Below, one piece after another: positions 37,425-44,962 of a DNA stretch of 64,000 nucleotides (position 1 is the first letter of the stretch; every line of letters begins with the position of its first letter). The stretch is taken from assembly GCA_947463785.1 (NCBI GenBank), contig CANHRG010000001.1, forward strand, positions 186,001 through 250,000, given 5' to 3'. The notes under the pieces were generated by a model. It was not told where the DNA came from. It searched no databases and saw only the letters and a program-made list of their open reading frames with translations. The translations under genes were made by a program, and so were the position numbers. This DNA comes from Sphingobacteriaceae bacterium (GTDB lineage: Bacteria; Bacteroidota; Bacteroidia; Sphingobacteriales; Sphingobacteriaceae).

Positions 37425-38330
37425 ATGGATATTCAAAACGCCTCAAAAAAAGACAACAACAAGATTTATTTCTTACTCATAGTCGTTCTAGCGCTTTTTG
37501 CTACAAACGGCATTCTCTTTTTCCGCAATAAAAAGGCTCAAGAGCAAGTGCTTAAGTTGAGTGATGAGAAAACACTCATGCAAACCGAGATTGATAAAAT
37601 TGAGGCGGCATTAGATAAATCGAATAACGATTATGCTCTGCTGAGTGAAGACATGCAGCAGCAACAAGAACAGGCACGAGTTAAGATTGCGGAGTTGAGA
37701 GAAGCTTTGCGTAAAGGCGAACTGACTAAACAAGAATTGGGATCGGCACAGAAAGAAGTTGAAGAGCTTAAGCAATTGGTTAACCAATACTTTGCTCAGA
37801 TTGAAGAACTTAAAAAACAAAATGCCGATTTAACCAATCAACGTGATAGTTTGAAAACCACGGTTGGTTCGGTAACAGAGCGTGCTCAATCTTTAGAAAA
37901 ACAAAATCAGGAGCTGGATAAGAAAGTAAGAGCAGCAGCAGCTTTGAAAGCCATTGCACTTAAGGCCATTGCTCTGAAAGTTAAAAGTAGCGGAAAAGAA
38001 TCAAGCGTAAGTAAATCAAGTACCGCTAAAAAACTCAGCATTGTGTTCAAATTGGTTGAAAACGAGTTTGCCGAAAAGGGCATGCACAATGTGTATATTC
38101 GGGTGGTTGATCCGGAAAACAATACCATCAACGGAACAAACGGAAACATCACGTTAGCTAATGGTGAAGAAGTCAATACCTCTTACAACACAGCCATTGA
38201 GTATGCCAACGATTCTAGGTTATACACCATTTCATGGACCAACCCAAATCCTTTTAAGAAGGGAATCTACTCTGTTTTGCTGTATGCAGATGGATTTTTA
38301 ATGGGTAGCACCAAGGTAGAATTGAAATAG
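37425..38330 (+). CDS. Membrane-anchored coiled-coil protein with C-terminal beta domain
   Basis: 301 residues. One membrane helix (about 14-32, IYFLLIVVLALFATNGILFF) anchors it. Residues 35-165 are a long coiled coil rich in E, K and Q (LREALRKGELTKQELGSAQKEV and after). A short tandem repeat LKAIA-LKAIA-LKVK (around 174-187) links it to a C-terminal domain (200-301) that appears beta-rich, with VFKLVENEFAEKGMHNVYIRV in pieces. Similar proteins occur in Bacteroidota, unnamed. I infer an envelope-spanning structural protein; no enzymatic motif is seen. Confidence 0.82.
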   Translation: MDIQNASKKDNNKIYFLLIVVLALFATNGILFFRNKKAQEQVLKLSDEKTLMQTEIDKIEAALDKSNNDYALLSEDMQQQQEQARVKIAELREALRKGELTKQELGSAQKEVEELKQLVNQYFAQIEELKKQNADLTNQRDSLKTTVGSVTERAQSLEKQNQELDKKVRAAAALKAIALKAIALKVKSSGKESSVSKSSTAKKLSIVFKLVENEFAEKGMHNVYIRVVDPENNTINGTNGNITLANGEEVNTSYNTAIEYANDSRLYTISWTNPNPFKKGIYSVLLYADGFLMGSTKVELK

Positions 38331-38336
38331 CACTGT

Positions 38337-38543
38337 TTAGTGTTCAGGTTGAGAAGCTTCAGTTAATAGCTGATTTAGTTTCTCAACCTGTTCAATAAGC
38401 GATGGGTATATTTTAGCGAACTTCTGACCGAATTCCGGCTCATCATTCTCCCACGATTTCTGTAAAATTTGCAATCCCAACCTAATCGGGGTTAAGTCGT
38501 TTTTGAGCTGATGTATTAGCGTAATCAAATTTTCTCTTTCCAT
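38337..38543 (-). CDS. 68-residue protein resembling a free-standing histidine-kinase DHp domain
   Basis: 68 residues, single ATG start. The N-terminal helix contains H11 in HQLKNDLTPIRLGL, which closely resembles the NtrY-type kinase H-box (HELKNPLTPI). A second helix IEQVEKLNQLLTEAS would pair with it, as in DHp hairpins. There is no ATPase domain, sensor or membrane segment. It is convergent with the coiled-coil gene (6-base gap) and separated by about 100 bases from fabD. It could be a phosphotransfer, phosphatase or decoy domain, or simply look alike; function unknown. I judge it a real gene from its length, clean start and sensible composition. Confidence 0.62.
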   Translation of the reverse strand: MERENLITLIHQLKNDLTPIRLGLQILQKSWENDEPEFGQKFAKIYPSLIEQVEKLNQLLTEASQPEH

Positions 38544-38645
38544 TATCTTTAAAAAACAAACAGCTAGGCTGAACTGTGTGCAGATAACGGTTATTTTTGG
38601 AGAAAAGATATTCTACCCACAAAAAATTACTAAATAACTGGTTTT

Positions 38646-39527
38646 TTAGATGCTGGCGCTTGCGGTATCTACTTCACGATCTACTTTTTTAACCAAACCT
38701 TGAAGCACGTTTCCTGGTCCAACCTCAGTGAAAGAGGTAGCACCGTCTGCCAGCATGTGCTGCACAGTTTGTGTCCAGCGTACAGCACCGGTAAGTTGAG
38801 CAATTAAGTTTTGTTTAATAGCCGATGGATCTGTATACGGCTTAGCATCGATATTTTGATAAATAGGACAAACTGGGGATTTGATATCCGTATTCTCAAT
38901 GGCAGTTTGCAATTCTGCACGTGCAGATTCCATTAAAGGAGAGTGAAAAGCACCACCAACATTGAGTTTTAAAGCTCTTCTTGCGCCTGCTTCGGTAAGT
39001 TTTTCACAAGCTTGGTCAATACCGGCAATACTTCCTGAAATAACGAGTTGTCCGGGACAATTGTAATTTGCGGGCACTACCACCTCGTCTACCTGAGCAC
39101 AAATAGTCTCCACAACCCGATCTTCAAGTCCTAAAATTGCCGCCATGGTTGAGGGTTGTTCTTCACAGGCTTTTTGCATGGCATTTGCTCGAGCAGCCAC
39201 CAATCGCAAACCATCTTCAAAGGATAGCGCCCCCGCTGCAACTAGGGCTGAAAACTCACCCAAACTATGTCCGGCAACCATTTCTGGTGTAAAACTTCCG
39301 CCTAAAACCTTTGCCAAAATTACCGAGTGCAGGAAAATTGCTGGCTGGGTAACCTTAGTTTCCTTCAAATCCTCATCCGTTCCGTTAAACATGACATCGG
39401 TAATACGAAAACCCAGAATTTCATTGGCTTTTTCAAAAAGCTCTTTTGCTATTTCCGATTGCTCGTAGAGTTCTTTACCCATGCCCACAAACTGAGCGCC
39501 CTGTCCTGGAAAAACGTATGCTTTCAT
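38646..39527 (-). CDS. fabD: Malonyl-CoA:ACP transacylase
   Basis: 293 residues. Loads malonyl groups on ACP for fatty-acid synthesis. Motifs: FPGQGAQFVGMGKELYE, the nucleophile in GHSLGE (S88), the malonyl-carboxylate Arg in LVAARANAMQKA and the catalytic His in GGAFHSPLM. The gene follows folE by 12 bases on the same strand, so the two are probably co-transcribed. Confidence 0.97.
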   Translation of the reverse strand: MKAYVFPGQGAQFVGMGKELYEQSEIAKELFEKANEILGFRITDVMFNGTDEDLKETKVTQPAIFLHSVILAKVLGGSFTPEMVAGHSLGEFSALVAAGALSFEDGLRLVAARANAMQKACEEQPSTMAAILGLEDRVVETICAQVDEVVVPANYNCPGQLVISGSIAGIDQACEKLTEAGARRALKLNVGGAFHSPLMESARAELQTAIENTDIKSPVCPIYQNIDAKPYTDPSAIKQNLIAQLTGAVRWTQTVQHMLADGATSFTEVGPGNVLQGLVKKVDREVDTASASI

Positions 39528-39539
39528 ATTAACTCGTTC

Positions 39540-40181
39540 TTAGTCTAAGCTTGAAGTTATCAATTTTAAAAATTCTGTACGGGTTCTATCATTTACAAAT
39601 TCGCCCGTAAAAGCAGATGTAGTTGTTACCGAGTTTTGTTTTTGTACCCCACGCATGGCCATACACAAGTGTTTACACTCAATCACTACGGCCACTCCTG
39701 CCGGGTTTAACGTATTTTGAATACAATCCCTAATTTCGTTTGTTAAACGTTCCTGTACTTGTAATCGGCGGGCGAAGGCATCAACCACTCTCGGAATTTT
39801 ACTTAAGCCTACAATGTGTCCGTTGGGGATGTAGGCAATGTGTGCTTTTCCGAAAAAAGGCAGCATGTGGTGCTCACACATCGAGAAAACCTCAATATCT
39901 TTTACCACCACCATTTGGCTGTACTCTTCTTCAAACATGGCACTTTTCAAAATCTCACTCGGTTTCACATCGTAACCATGGGTTAAGAATTGCAGTGCTT
40001 TGGCCACACGCTCGGGTGTTTTTAATAAACCATCGCGGGATGGATTTTCACCCAACTCAGCCAATATTTCCGAGTAGTGTCCGGAAATACGATCGATTGT
40101 TTTTTGATTGTAACGATCAACTTTCATATAGCCGATAGTTTCGTCTTCTTCATCTAAATGAAGGTGCTGAATGGGTTCCAT
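39540..40181 (-). CDS. folE: GTP cyclohydrolase I
   Basis: 213 residues. Converts GTP to 7,8-dihydroneopterin triphosphate, the entry to folate and pterins. Zinc and catalytic motifs are complete: [35 protein letters not shown], and [14 protein letters not shown] gene with the Cx5HGH motif of PTPS enzymes lies 22 bases upstream, so substrate and next enzyme are encoded together. Confidence 0.97.
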   Translation of the reverse strand: MEPIQHLHLDEEDETIGYMKVDRYNQKTIDRISGHYSEILAELGENPSRDGLLKTPERVAKALQFLTHGYDVKPSEILKSAMFEEEYSQMVVVKDIEVFSMCEHHMLPFFGKAHIAYIPNGHIVGLSKIPRVVDAFARRLQVQERLTNEIRDCIQNTLNPAGVAVVIECKHLCMAMRGVQKQNSVTTTSAFTGEFVNDRTRTEFLKLITSSLD

Positions 40182-40203
40182 CTGTTATGGGTTTAGGGTA
40201 CTA

Positions 40204-40614
40204 TTATCCGAAATATTCGACGTAATTATTTTCTGTTTCAAACAGCTTAATGGCATGCAATTCGGCACCATGTTTGGCAATTGGGGCTTTTAGTTGGTCC
40301 CAAATTGCGATAGCCAATATTTCAGTAGAGGCTAATTTTCCCTTCATGAAGTCCACATCCATATTGATGTTTTTATGGTCTAATTTGTTGACTACTTCTT
40401 CTAGAATAATTTTTTTTAATTCTTTCAGATCAATCACAAAGCCGGTTTCCGGATCAATTTCACCTTTAATAGTTACGTATAAATCGTAATTATGCCCATG
40501 CCAATTCGGATTGGCACACTTGCCGAAAGTTTCAGTATTTTTCTCTTGTGTCCAATCTTCACGATACAATTTGTGAGCAGCATTAAACCGTTCTTTTCGG
40601 GTGATATAAATCAT
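40204..40614 (-). CDS. 6-pyruvoyl-tetrahydropterin synthase / 6-carboxytetrahydropterin synthase family enzyme
   Basis: 136 residues, T-fold family. Zinc ligands H14 (FNAAHKL), H39 and H41; the catalytic Cys is C33 in CANPNWHGHNY. The spacing Cx5HGH is that of the eukaryote-type PTPS (PTPS-II), which makes 6-pyruvoyl tetrahydropterin on the way to biopterin. QueD proper has Cx3HGH. It acts on the product of GTP cyclohydrolase I, encoded next to it. Automatic pipelines would call it queD; I leave the symbol blank because the motif argues for pterin rather than queuosine synthesis. Confidence 0.88.
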   Translation of the reverse strand: MIYITRKERFNAAHKLYREDWTQEKNTETFGKCANPNWHGHNYDLYVTIKGEIDPETGFVIDLKELKKIILEEVVNKLDHKNINMDVDFMKGKLASTEILAIAIWDQLKAPIAKHGAELHAIKLFETENNYVEYFG

Positions 40615-40634
40615 TATAACATCAAATTAGCCTA

Positions 40635-40642
40635 CAAATATA
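40635..40642 (-). promoter_or_regulatory. Promoter -7 box for PTPS-folE-fabD
   Basis: TATATTTG (minus strand) fits TAnnTTTG, 20 nt before the PTPS-family ATG. Confidence 0.45.
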
Positions 40643-40682
40643 AGTTAAACTTGCTGAAGCCTTGCAAAAGAACACTTATGCT

Positions 40683-40690
40683 TAACTTTG
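40683..40690 (+). promoter_or_regulatory. Promoter -7 box 4 nt before mqnB
   Basis: TAACTTTG fits TAnnTTTG; GCTA separates it from the ATG at 40695. A TTG lies 18 nt upstream of the box as a possible -33 element. Confidence 0.55.
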
Positions 40691-40694
40691 GCTA

Positions 40695-41345
40695 ATGGAA
40701 ATTCTGCTGATTGCTGCCACTGCTCGGGAAATAGAACCCAGCCTAAACCACTTCGCGGTTAAGGAAGGGGATACTGCCTTTAATTTTGGTAATCACCGCA
40801 TTCAATGCCTAATTACAGGCCTTGGCATGGTTGCTACGGCCTTTGAGTTGGGAAAGCACTTGGTCACAAATTCCTACGATTTGGTGATCAATCTCGGTAT
40901 AGCAGGTAGTTTTGACCGCAATTTGGCTATTGGCCAAGTTTTACATATTACTGACGATAGCTTTGCCGATTTAGGCGCAGAAGATGGAGATCAGTTTCTA
41001 AGCATTGATGACCTCGGTTTTGGTCAATCGGTATACAAACCGCTTGATTTTGGGTTTAAACTACCCATACTAAACGAGCTGAATCAAGTAAGTTCCATTA
41101 CCGTAAATCGGGTACACGGCTCAGACGGCAGCATTGCTAAAACTCTTACCAGACTTAGCCCGAAGTTGGAAAGTATGGAGGGAGCCGCTGTTTTTTATGC
41201 CTGCAACCAAGTTCAAATCCCTGCCTTACAAATCCGTTCGGTATCTAATTATGTTGAACGTCGAAATCGCGAAAATTGGAACATCGATTTGGCCATCAAA
41301 AATCTTAATGACTATTTTCTTCGACTCTTAAACGATTTGCCATGA
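40695..41345 (+). CDS. mqnB: Futalosine hydrolase
   Basis: 216 residues, nucleoside phosphorylase-like fold. Splits futalosine to dehypoxanthinyl futalosine and hypoxanthine in the alternative menaquinone pathway. Motifs: LLIAATAREIEPSL with the substrate Glu, LITGLGMVATAFELGK, INLGIAGSF, and ESMEGAAVFYAC near the C-terminus. Its TGA overlaps the ATG of mqnD by 4 bases, so the two are translated together. Confidence 0.93.
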   Translation: MEILLIAATAREIEPSLNHFAVKEGDTAFNFGNHRIQCLITGLGMVATAFELGKHLVTNSYDLVINLGIAGSFDRNLAIGQVLHITDDSFADLGAEDGDQFLSIDDLGFGQSVYKPLDFGFKLPILNELNQVSSITVNRVHGSDGSIAKTLTRLSPKLESMEGAAVFYACNQVQIPALQIRSVSNYVERRNRENWNIDLAIKNLNDYFLRLLNDLP

Positions 41346-42181
41346 AACTGAGTCTCGGATTTTCACCCTGCCCCAACGATACGTTCATCTTCGACGCCCT
41401 TATTCATCATAAAATTGATACCGAGGGCTTGGAGTTTGAAGTGTTTATGGATGATGTGGAAAGCCTTAACCAGAAAGCGTTTAAGTCTGAATTGGATATT
41501 ACTAAACTGAGTTTTCACGCCTTTGCCCATGTCATTTCGAACTATGTTTTGCTCGATTCGGGTGCGGCATTGGGGTTTGGCGTTGGTCCATTGTTGATTT
41601 CGAAATCTGCTTATAGCATTGACCACATTCGGCAGCATGCAGATCTCAAGGTGGGCATACCTGGCAGGTATACTACCGCCAATTTCTTACTCGGTATTGC
41701 ATTCCCATCCTTGCAGCATAAACAAGAACTTGTATTCTCTGCCATTGAACAGGAGCTTTTGCAAGATCAAATTGATTTGGGCTTAATTATTCACGAAAAC
41801 AGATTTACTTACCAGGATAAGGGTTTGCTGAAGATTGTTGATTTGGGCGAATATTGGGAAAAGTTGACCGGTATGCCCATCCCGCTCGGCGGCATTTTAA
41901 TGAAAAGAAACCATTCACACGAATTGCAGCAAAAAGTGAATCGGCTTATTCGGAATAGTGTTAAATATGCTTTTAAAAATCGGGAATCCGGACTCGATTT
42001 TATCCGATCTCATGCCCAGGAAATGAGTGAGGAGGTGATGTATCAGCACATCAATTTATACGTGAATGATTTCTCTTTAGATTTAGGTGAACAAGGGCGT
42101 AGTGCTGTTCAAGTTCTGTTTGATCATGCCGTAAAACAAGGCATTATTCCAGTTCCAGAAAACGCTATTTTTCTGAGCTGA
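41342..42181 (+). CDS. mqnD: 1,4-dihydroxy-6-naphthoate synthase
   Basis: 279 residues, periplasmic-binding-like fold used as an enzyme. Converts cyclic dehypoxanthinyl futalosine to 1,4-dihydroxy-6-naphthoate in menaquinone synthesis. The family start LGFSPCPNDTFIFDALIHHKI is plain, with DITKLSFHAF, GFGVGPLLISK and the catalytic-His region LIIHENRFTYQDKGL. Pairing with mqnB shows that this organism makes menaquinone by the futalosine route; mqnA and mqnC are not in the window. Its stop abuts that of the convergent permease gene. Confidence 0.96.
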   Translation: MKLSLGFSPCPNDTFIFDALIHHKIDTEGLEFEVFMDDVESLNQKAFKSELDITKLSFHAFAHVISNYVLLDSGAALGFGVGPLLISKSAYSIDHIRQHADLKVGIPGRYTTANFLLGIAFPSLQHKQELVFSAIEQELLQDQIDLGLIIHENRFTYQDKGLLKIVDLGEYWEKLTGMPIPLGGILMKRNHSHELQQKVNRLIRNSVKYAFKNRESGLDFIRSHAQEMSEEVMYQHINLYVNDFSLDLGEQGRSAVQVLFDHAVKQGIIPVPENAIFLS

Positions 42182-43411
42182 TTATAACTCTTCTTTTAAC
42201 CGATTTAGGTTTTTTACGCTGAGGCTTGAAGAAATTGCCGATGCGATAGCCGAGATACTGATTACCGTAAGCACCACCCAAATGAAGTCGGTCCATTTTA
42301 AACTAACGGGGTAAGCACTAATCAATAAGCTAGACCCTTCATCCATTTTGATCCAGCCGGTTTTTTGCTGAAACACACAAAATACGGCTCCTAAAAGTAA
42401 TCCTGCTAGGCAACCGATTAAAGCGATAAGCATGCCCTCGGTGAAGAATATTTGTCTGATTAGCCCCTTACTAGCCCCCATGCTGCTCAGTATGGCGATA
42501 TCTTTCTTTTTATCGATTACCAGCATGCTCAACGAGCCAATAATATTGAAAATGGCAATAATGAGCACAAAGGTGAGAATGAGGAAGATGGCCCATTTCT
42601 CCGAATTCAGGATTTTGTAAAGCAACTCGTTCTGCTGAATCCGGTTTTTTACCAGAAAATCAGTCCCTAGTTTTTGTTTTAGGTCTTCTTGAAAATCAGC
42701 AGCATTTGATTCGGGTTTAAGCCGAATTTCGATTGCCGAAACCAATTCATGTTCACCCAGTAAGTTGCGGGCAAAAGTAATCGGGACCAAAATTTGATTA
42801 TCAACCTCTTCCTGGGGCTGAAAAACACCTCCCGGAAAAATCGTGTTCATCGCAAACTCATCCGCAGGATTCAGACTATTGGTTTCACCCTTTGCGGGAG
42901 AATAAATTTCTATTGGTTGGAAATGATCACCAATATTGACGGCTAAATACGCTTGCACTGACGAACCAATAATGGCTCTGGGTTCACCGTTTTGTACCAA
43001 TTTAAATTCGCCCTCAATCAGTGCGCTGTCTATTGTGCTATTGGACAGAAATTCGTCTGAAACACCTTTTATACTAGCGATATACTGACTTTTCCCATAA
43101 CGGAGCAGCACTTTTTCTTGAACCACTTCGGTATAATTGAGCACCCTTGGATCTTGTTTAATCTCAGTAAATGTCGCCTCGTTCGGATTGAAAAACTTTC
43201 CTTTTGCAGGCTCAATCCTCACATCCGGGTTAATTTTATTGTACATTGACAAAATTGTGTCCTCAAAACCATTAAACACCGATAAAATGATGATGAGAGC
43301 CGCACTCCCAACCAAAATACCCACCATAGAAATCCCCGAAATAACGTGAATGGCATTCAGTGATTTTTTACTGAACAAGTACCTTTTGGCGATATAGAAA
43401 GCAGTGTTCAC
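42182..43411 (-). CDS. LolC/E-type ABC transporter permease (FtsX/MacB fold)
   Basis: 409 residues starting at GTG (43411); the start MNTAFYIAKRYLFSKKSLNA fits the family. Four membrane helices: one at about 24-48 (GISMVGILVGSAALIIILSV) and three in the C-terminal 140 residues, around a large periplasmic domain. This is the LolC/LolE lipoprotein-releasing or MacB-like permease class. The ATPase LolD is not next to it. It follows the MBL hydrolase gene by 9 bases and ends directly against the stop of mqnD. Confidence 0.9.
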   Translation of the reverse strand: MNTAFYIAKRYLFSKKSLNAIHVISGISMVGILVGSAALIIILSVFNGFEDTILSMYNKINPDVRIEPAKGKFFNPNEATFTEIKQDPRVLNYTEVVQEKVLLRYGKSQYIASIKGVSDEFLSNSTIDSALIEGEFKLVQNGEPRAIIGSSVQAYLAVNIGDHFQPIEIYSPAKGETNSLNPADEFAMNTIFPGGVFQPQEEVDNQILVPITFARNLLGEHELVSAIEIRLKPESNAADFQEDLKQKLGTDFLVKNRIQQNELLYKILNSEKWAIFLILTFVLIIAIFNIIGSLSMLVIDKKKDIAILSSMGASKGLIRQIFFTEGMLIALIGCLAGLLLGAVFCVFQQKTGWIKMDEGSSLLISAYPVSLKWTDFIWVVLTVISISAIASAISSSLSVKNLNRLKEEL

Positions 43412-43420
43412 AGAATTTGG

Positions 43421-44059
43421 CTAAACTAAAAATGGGTTATGCTCTTGTTCAAAACTAATTCGTGTTTTGGGTCCGTGTCCGGGATAAACCATACAATCTC
43501 CCGGAAGGTTAAATAAATTAAAACGGATGCTATCCAGCAATTGCTGGTGGTTACCACCGGGCAAGTCGGTGCGGCCAATGCTTTGGTAAAACAGCACATC
43601 ACCACCAATCAAAATATTAGCCAATTTGCTGTAAAAGCACAAGTGTCCGGGCGAATGCCCCGGAGCAAACAGCAAGTCTAGCTCCGTTTCTCCAAATTGA
43701 ATTGTTCCACTTTCTTTAAGGTAATTTTCTGGCAGAGGCGAAACTTCGTAGCGAATACCCATTTGTGGGGCGTAGGCCGGAATTGCATGTAGCACTTCAA
43801 GCTCGGCTTGGTGGAATTCGGGCAATAAACCATAGAGGCTATGAACAAATTTATTACCTAGCACGTGGTCGATGTGGCAATGGGTATTCAGTAATTTAAC
43901 TGGTTTCAGGCTATTTTCGGCAATGAAAGATGCCACGGCATTTTGCTCATCGCTGGTGTACATGCCCGGGTCGATGATTACACACTCCTTGGTATCGTCG
44001 AATAAGATATAGGTATTTTCCTGGTAAGGATTGCAAACGAAAGATTTTAATTGCATCAT
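43421..44059 (-). CDS. Metallo-beta-lactamase-fold hydrolase (glyoxalase II-like)
   Basis: 212 residues. Zinc ligands: THCHIDHVLGN (the HxHxDH motif), APGHSPGHLCF, GGDVLFYQSIGRTDLPGG and the final YPGHGPKT. This arrangement is that of the YcbL/glyoxalase II-like subgroup that hydrolyses thioesters such as S-lactoylglutathione or related thiol adducts. The true substrate is unknown. An exact promoter box lies 4 nt before the ATG, and the LolC/E gene follows 9 bases after the stop. Confidence 0.93.
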   Translation of the reverse strand: MMQLKSFVCNPYQENTYILFDDTKECVIIDPGMYTSDEQNAVASFIAENSLKPVKLLNTHCHIDHVLGNKFVHSLYGLLPEFHQAELEVLHAIPAYAPQMGIRYEVSPLPENYLKESGTIQFGETELDLLFAPGHSPGHLCFYSKLANILIGGDVLFYQSIGRTDLPGGNHQQLLDSIRFNLFNLPGDCMVYPGHGPKTRISFEQEHNPFLV

Positions 44060-44063
44060 TAAA

Positions 44064-44071
44064 CAAAGTTA
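44064..44071 (-). promoter_or_regulatory. Promoter -7 box 4 nt before the MBL hydrolase gene
   Basis: TAACTTTG (minus strand) fits TAnnTTTG; TTTA separates it from the ATG at 44059. Confidence 0.52.
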
Positions 44072-44097
44072 ATGATCCCATTCAGAAAACGCCTGCT

Positions 44098-44105
44098 TAT
44101 CTTTG
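44098..44105 (+). promoter_or_regulatory. Promoter -7 box 9 nt before the DCC-family gene
   Basis: TATCTTTG fits TAnnTTTG; the ATG at 44115 is 9 nt downstream. It faces the divergent box at 44064-44071 with only 26 bases between. Confidence 0.5.
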
Positions 44106-44114
44106 TATCGTAAA

Positions 44115-44459
44115 ATGAAACAGACCCTGGTTTTTTACGATGGTTCATGCCGAATGTGCGTTGGCGTGAGCGGCTGGCTTAGCCGTATAGACAATAAGAA
44201 ACAGTTTCGTTTGGAACCGTATCAAAATCTAGAAGTGCTGGCTCAGTATCCACAACTCAAACCCTCCGATTGTGAACGCGAAATACACATCATCACTACT
44301 GAAGGGAAAGTGCTCAAAGGTGCCGATGCTGTAATTGAAATTTGGCGAAAAAGTGAGCACCGGTCTTCCTTTTTAGCTCAAATTTTCCGTTTAGCACCTT
44401 TTATCTGGTTGGCCAGACCAATCTATCGTTTGGTTGCGATTATCCGAAATCGAATTTAG
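44115..44459 (+). CDS. DCC-family thiol-disulfide oxidoreductase-like protein (DUF393)
   Basis: 114 residues from the ATG at 44115; the open frame begins at a TTG four codons earlier that overlaps the promoter box. The defining motif is near the start, VFYDGSCRMCVG, with a CxxC pair. Residues after it read as a short thioredoxin-like fold (KQFRLEPYQNLEVL, GKVLKGADAVIEIW). The C-terminus ends in a hydrophobic helix with aromatic residues, as in other members. DCC proteins are assumed to be redox proteins, without proof. Its stop shares a TTAG with the stop of the DinB gene. Confidence 0.85.
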   Translation: MKQTLVFYDGSCRMCVGVSGWLSRIDNKKQFRLEPYQNLEVLAQYPQLKPSDCEREIHIITTEGKVLKGADAVIEIWRKSEHRSSFLAQIFRLAPFIWLARPIYRLVAIIRNRI

Positions 44460-44962
44460 AGATACCGCTCTTTTAACACTTCTTGGTGGTGTTTCAAGTG
44501 ACCTACAATAATATATACCAAGGCTCTTACCGAAACCTCATTGTTATTGGCAAGGCCTCTTCGTACCAATTCCTCCTCGTTAAAAGATTCGAAAAGGAAC
44601 AGATTAGCCTTTCTGACAAGGGCAAATTCTTCTGCTAAACTTTCCAAACTACGTTCAGAATAATGGGAGTATTTCACGTATTCATTCTCGTCAAATCCAG
44701 GCAGATTTTGACTGTCGTTTCGTGCGAATCGGAGTGCACGATAAGCCATTATGCGTTCGGTATCTATAATATGCCCCAATAATTCTCTGATGGTCCATTT
44801 ACCTGAGGCATAGGCGTAATTTTCTTTCGCTTTCGGAATACTCCGGATGAATGCCGGAAATTGCTCACCCTGCTGTTCCAATTCGTTCAAAACATCATCT
44901 TCTACCTTGGAAATATAGGGTCCGAAATACGAATTGAATTCTTCAGCTGTTGGTTGGTACAT
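44456..44962 (-). CDS. DinB-family metal-binding protein
   Basis: 168 residues, four-helix DinB/YfiT-like bundle. The three probable metal-ligand histidines are in ELLGHIIDTER and the C-terminal GHLKHHQEVLKERY. The group includes thiol S-transferases (for example bacillithiol- or mycothiol-dependent), so conjugating or detoxifying small molecules is likely; the substrate is unknown. Its ATG lies 20 bases inside the end of the upstream histidine kinase gene, in another frame. That makes it the third gene of the FAD-enzyme / kinase / DinB operon. A second, YfiT-type member is at 50553. Confidence 0.87.
   Translation of the reverse strand: MYQPTAEEFNSYFGPYISKVEDDVLNELEQQGEQFPAFIRSIPKAKENYAYASGKWTIRELLGHIIDTERIMAYRALRFARNDSQNLPGFDENEYVKYSHYSERSLESLAEEFALVRKANLFLFESFNEEELVRRGLANNNEVSVRALVYIIVGHLKHHQEVLKERYL

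Noticed and set aside
37941-37990. LKAIA tandem repeat as a variable DNA repeat
   Set aside because: The two copies differ at several bases, so it is an old protein-level repeat, not a slippage tract.
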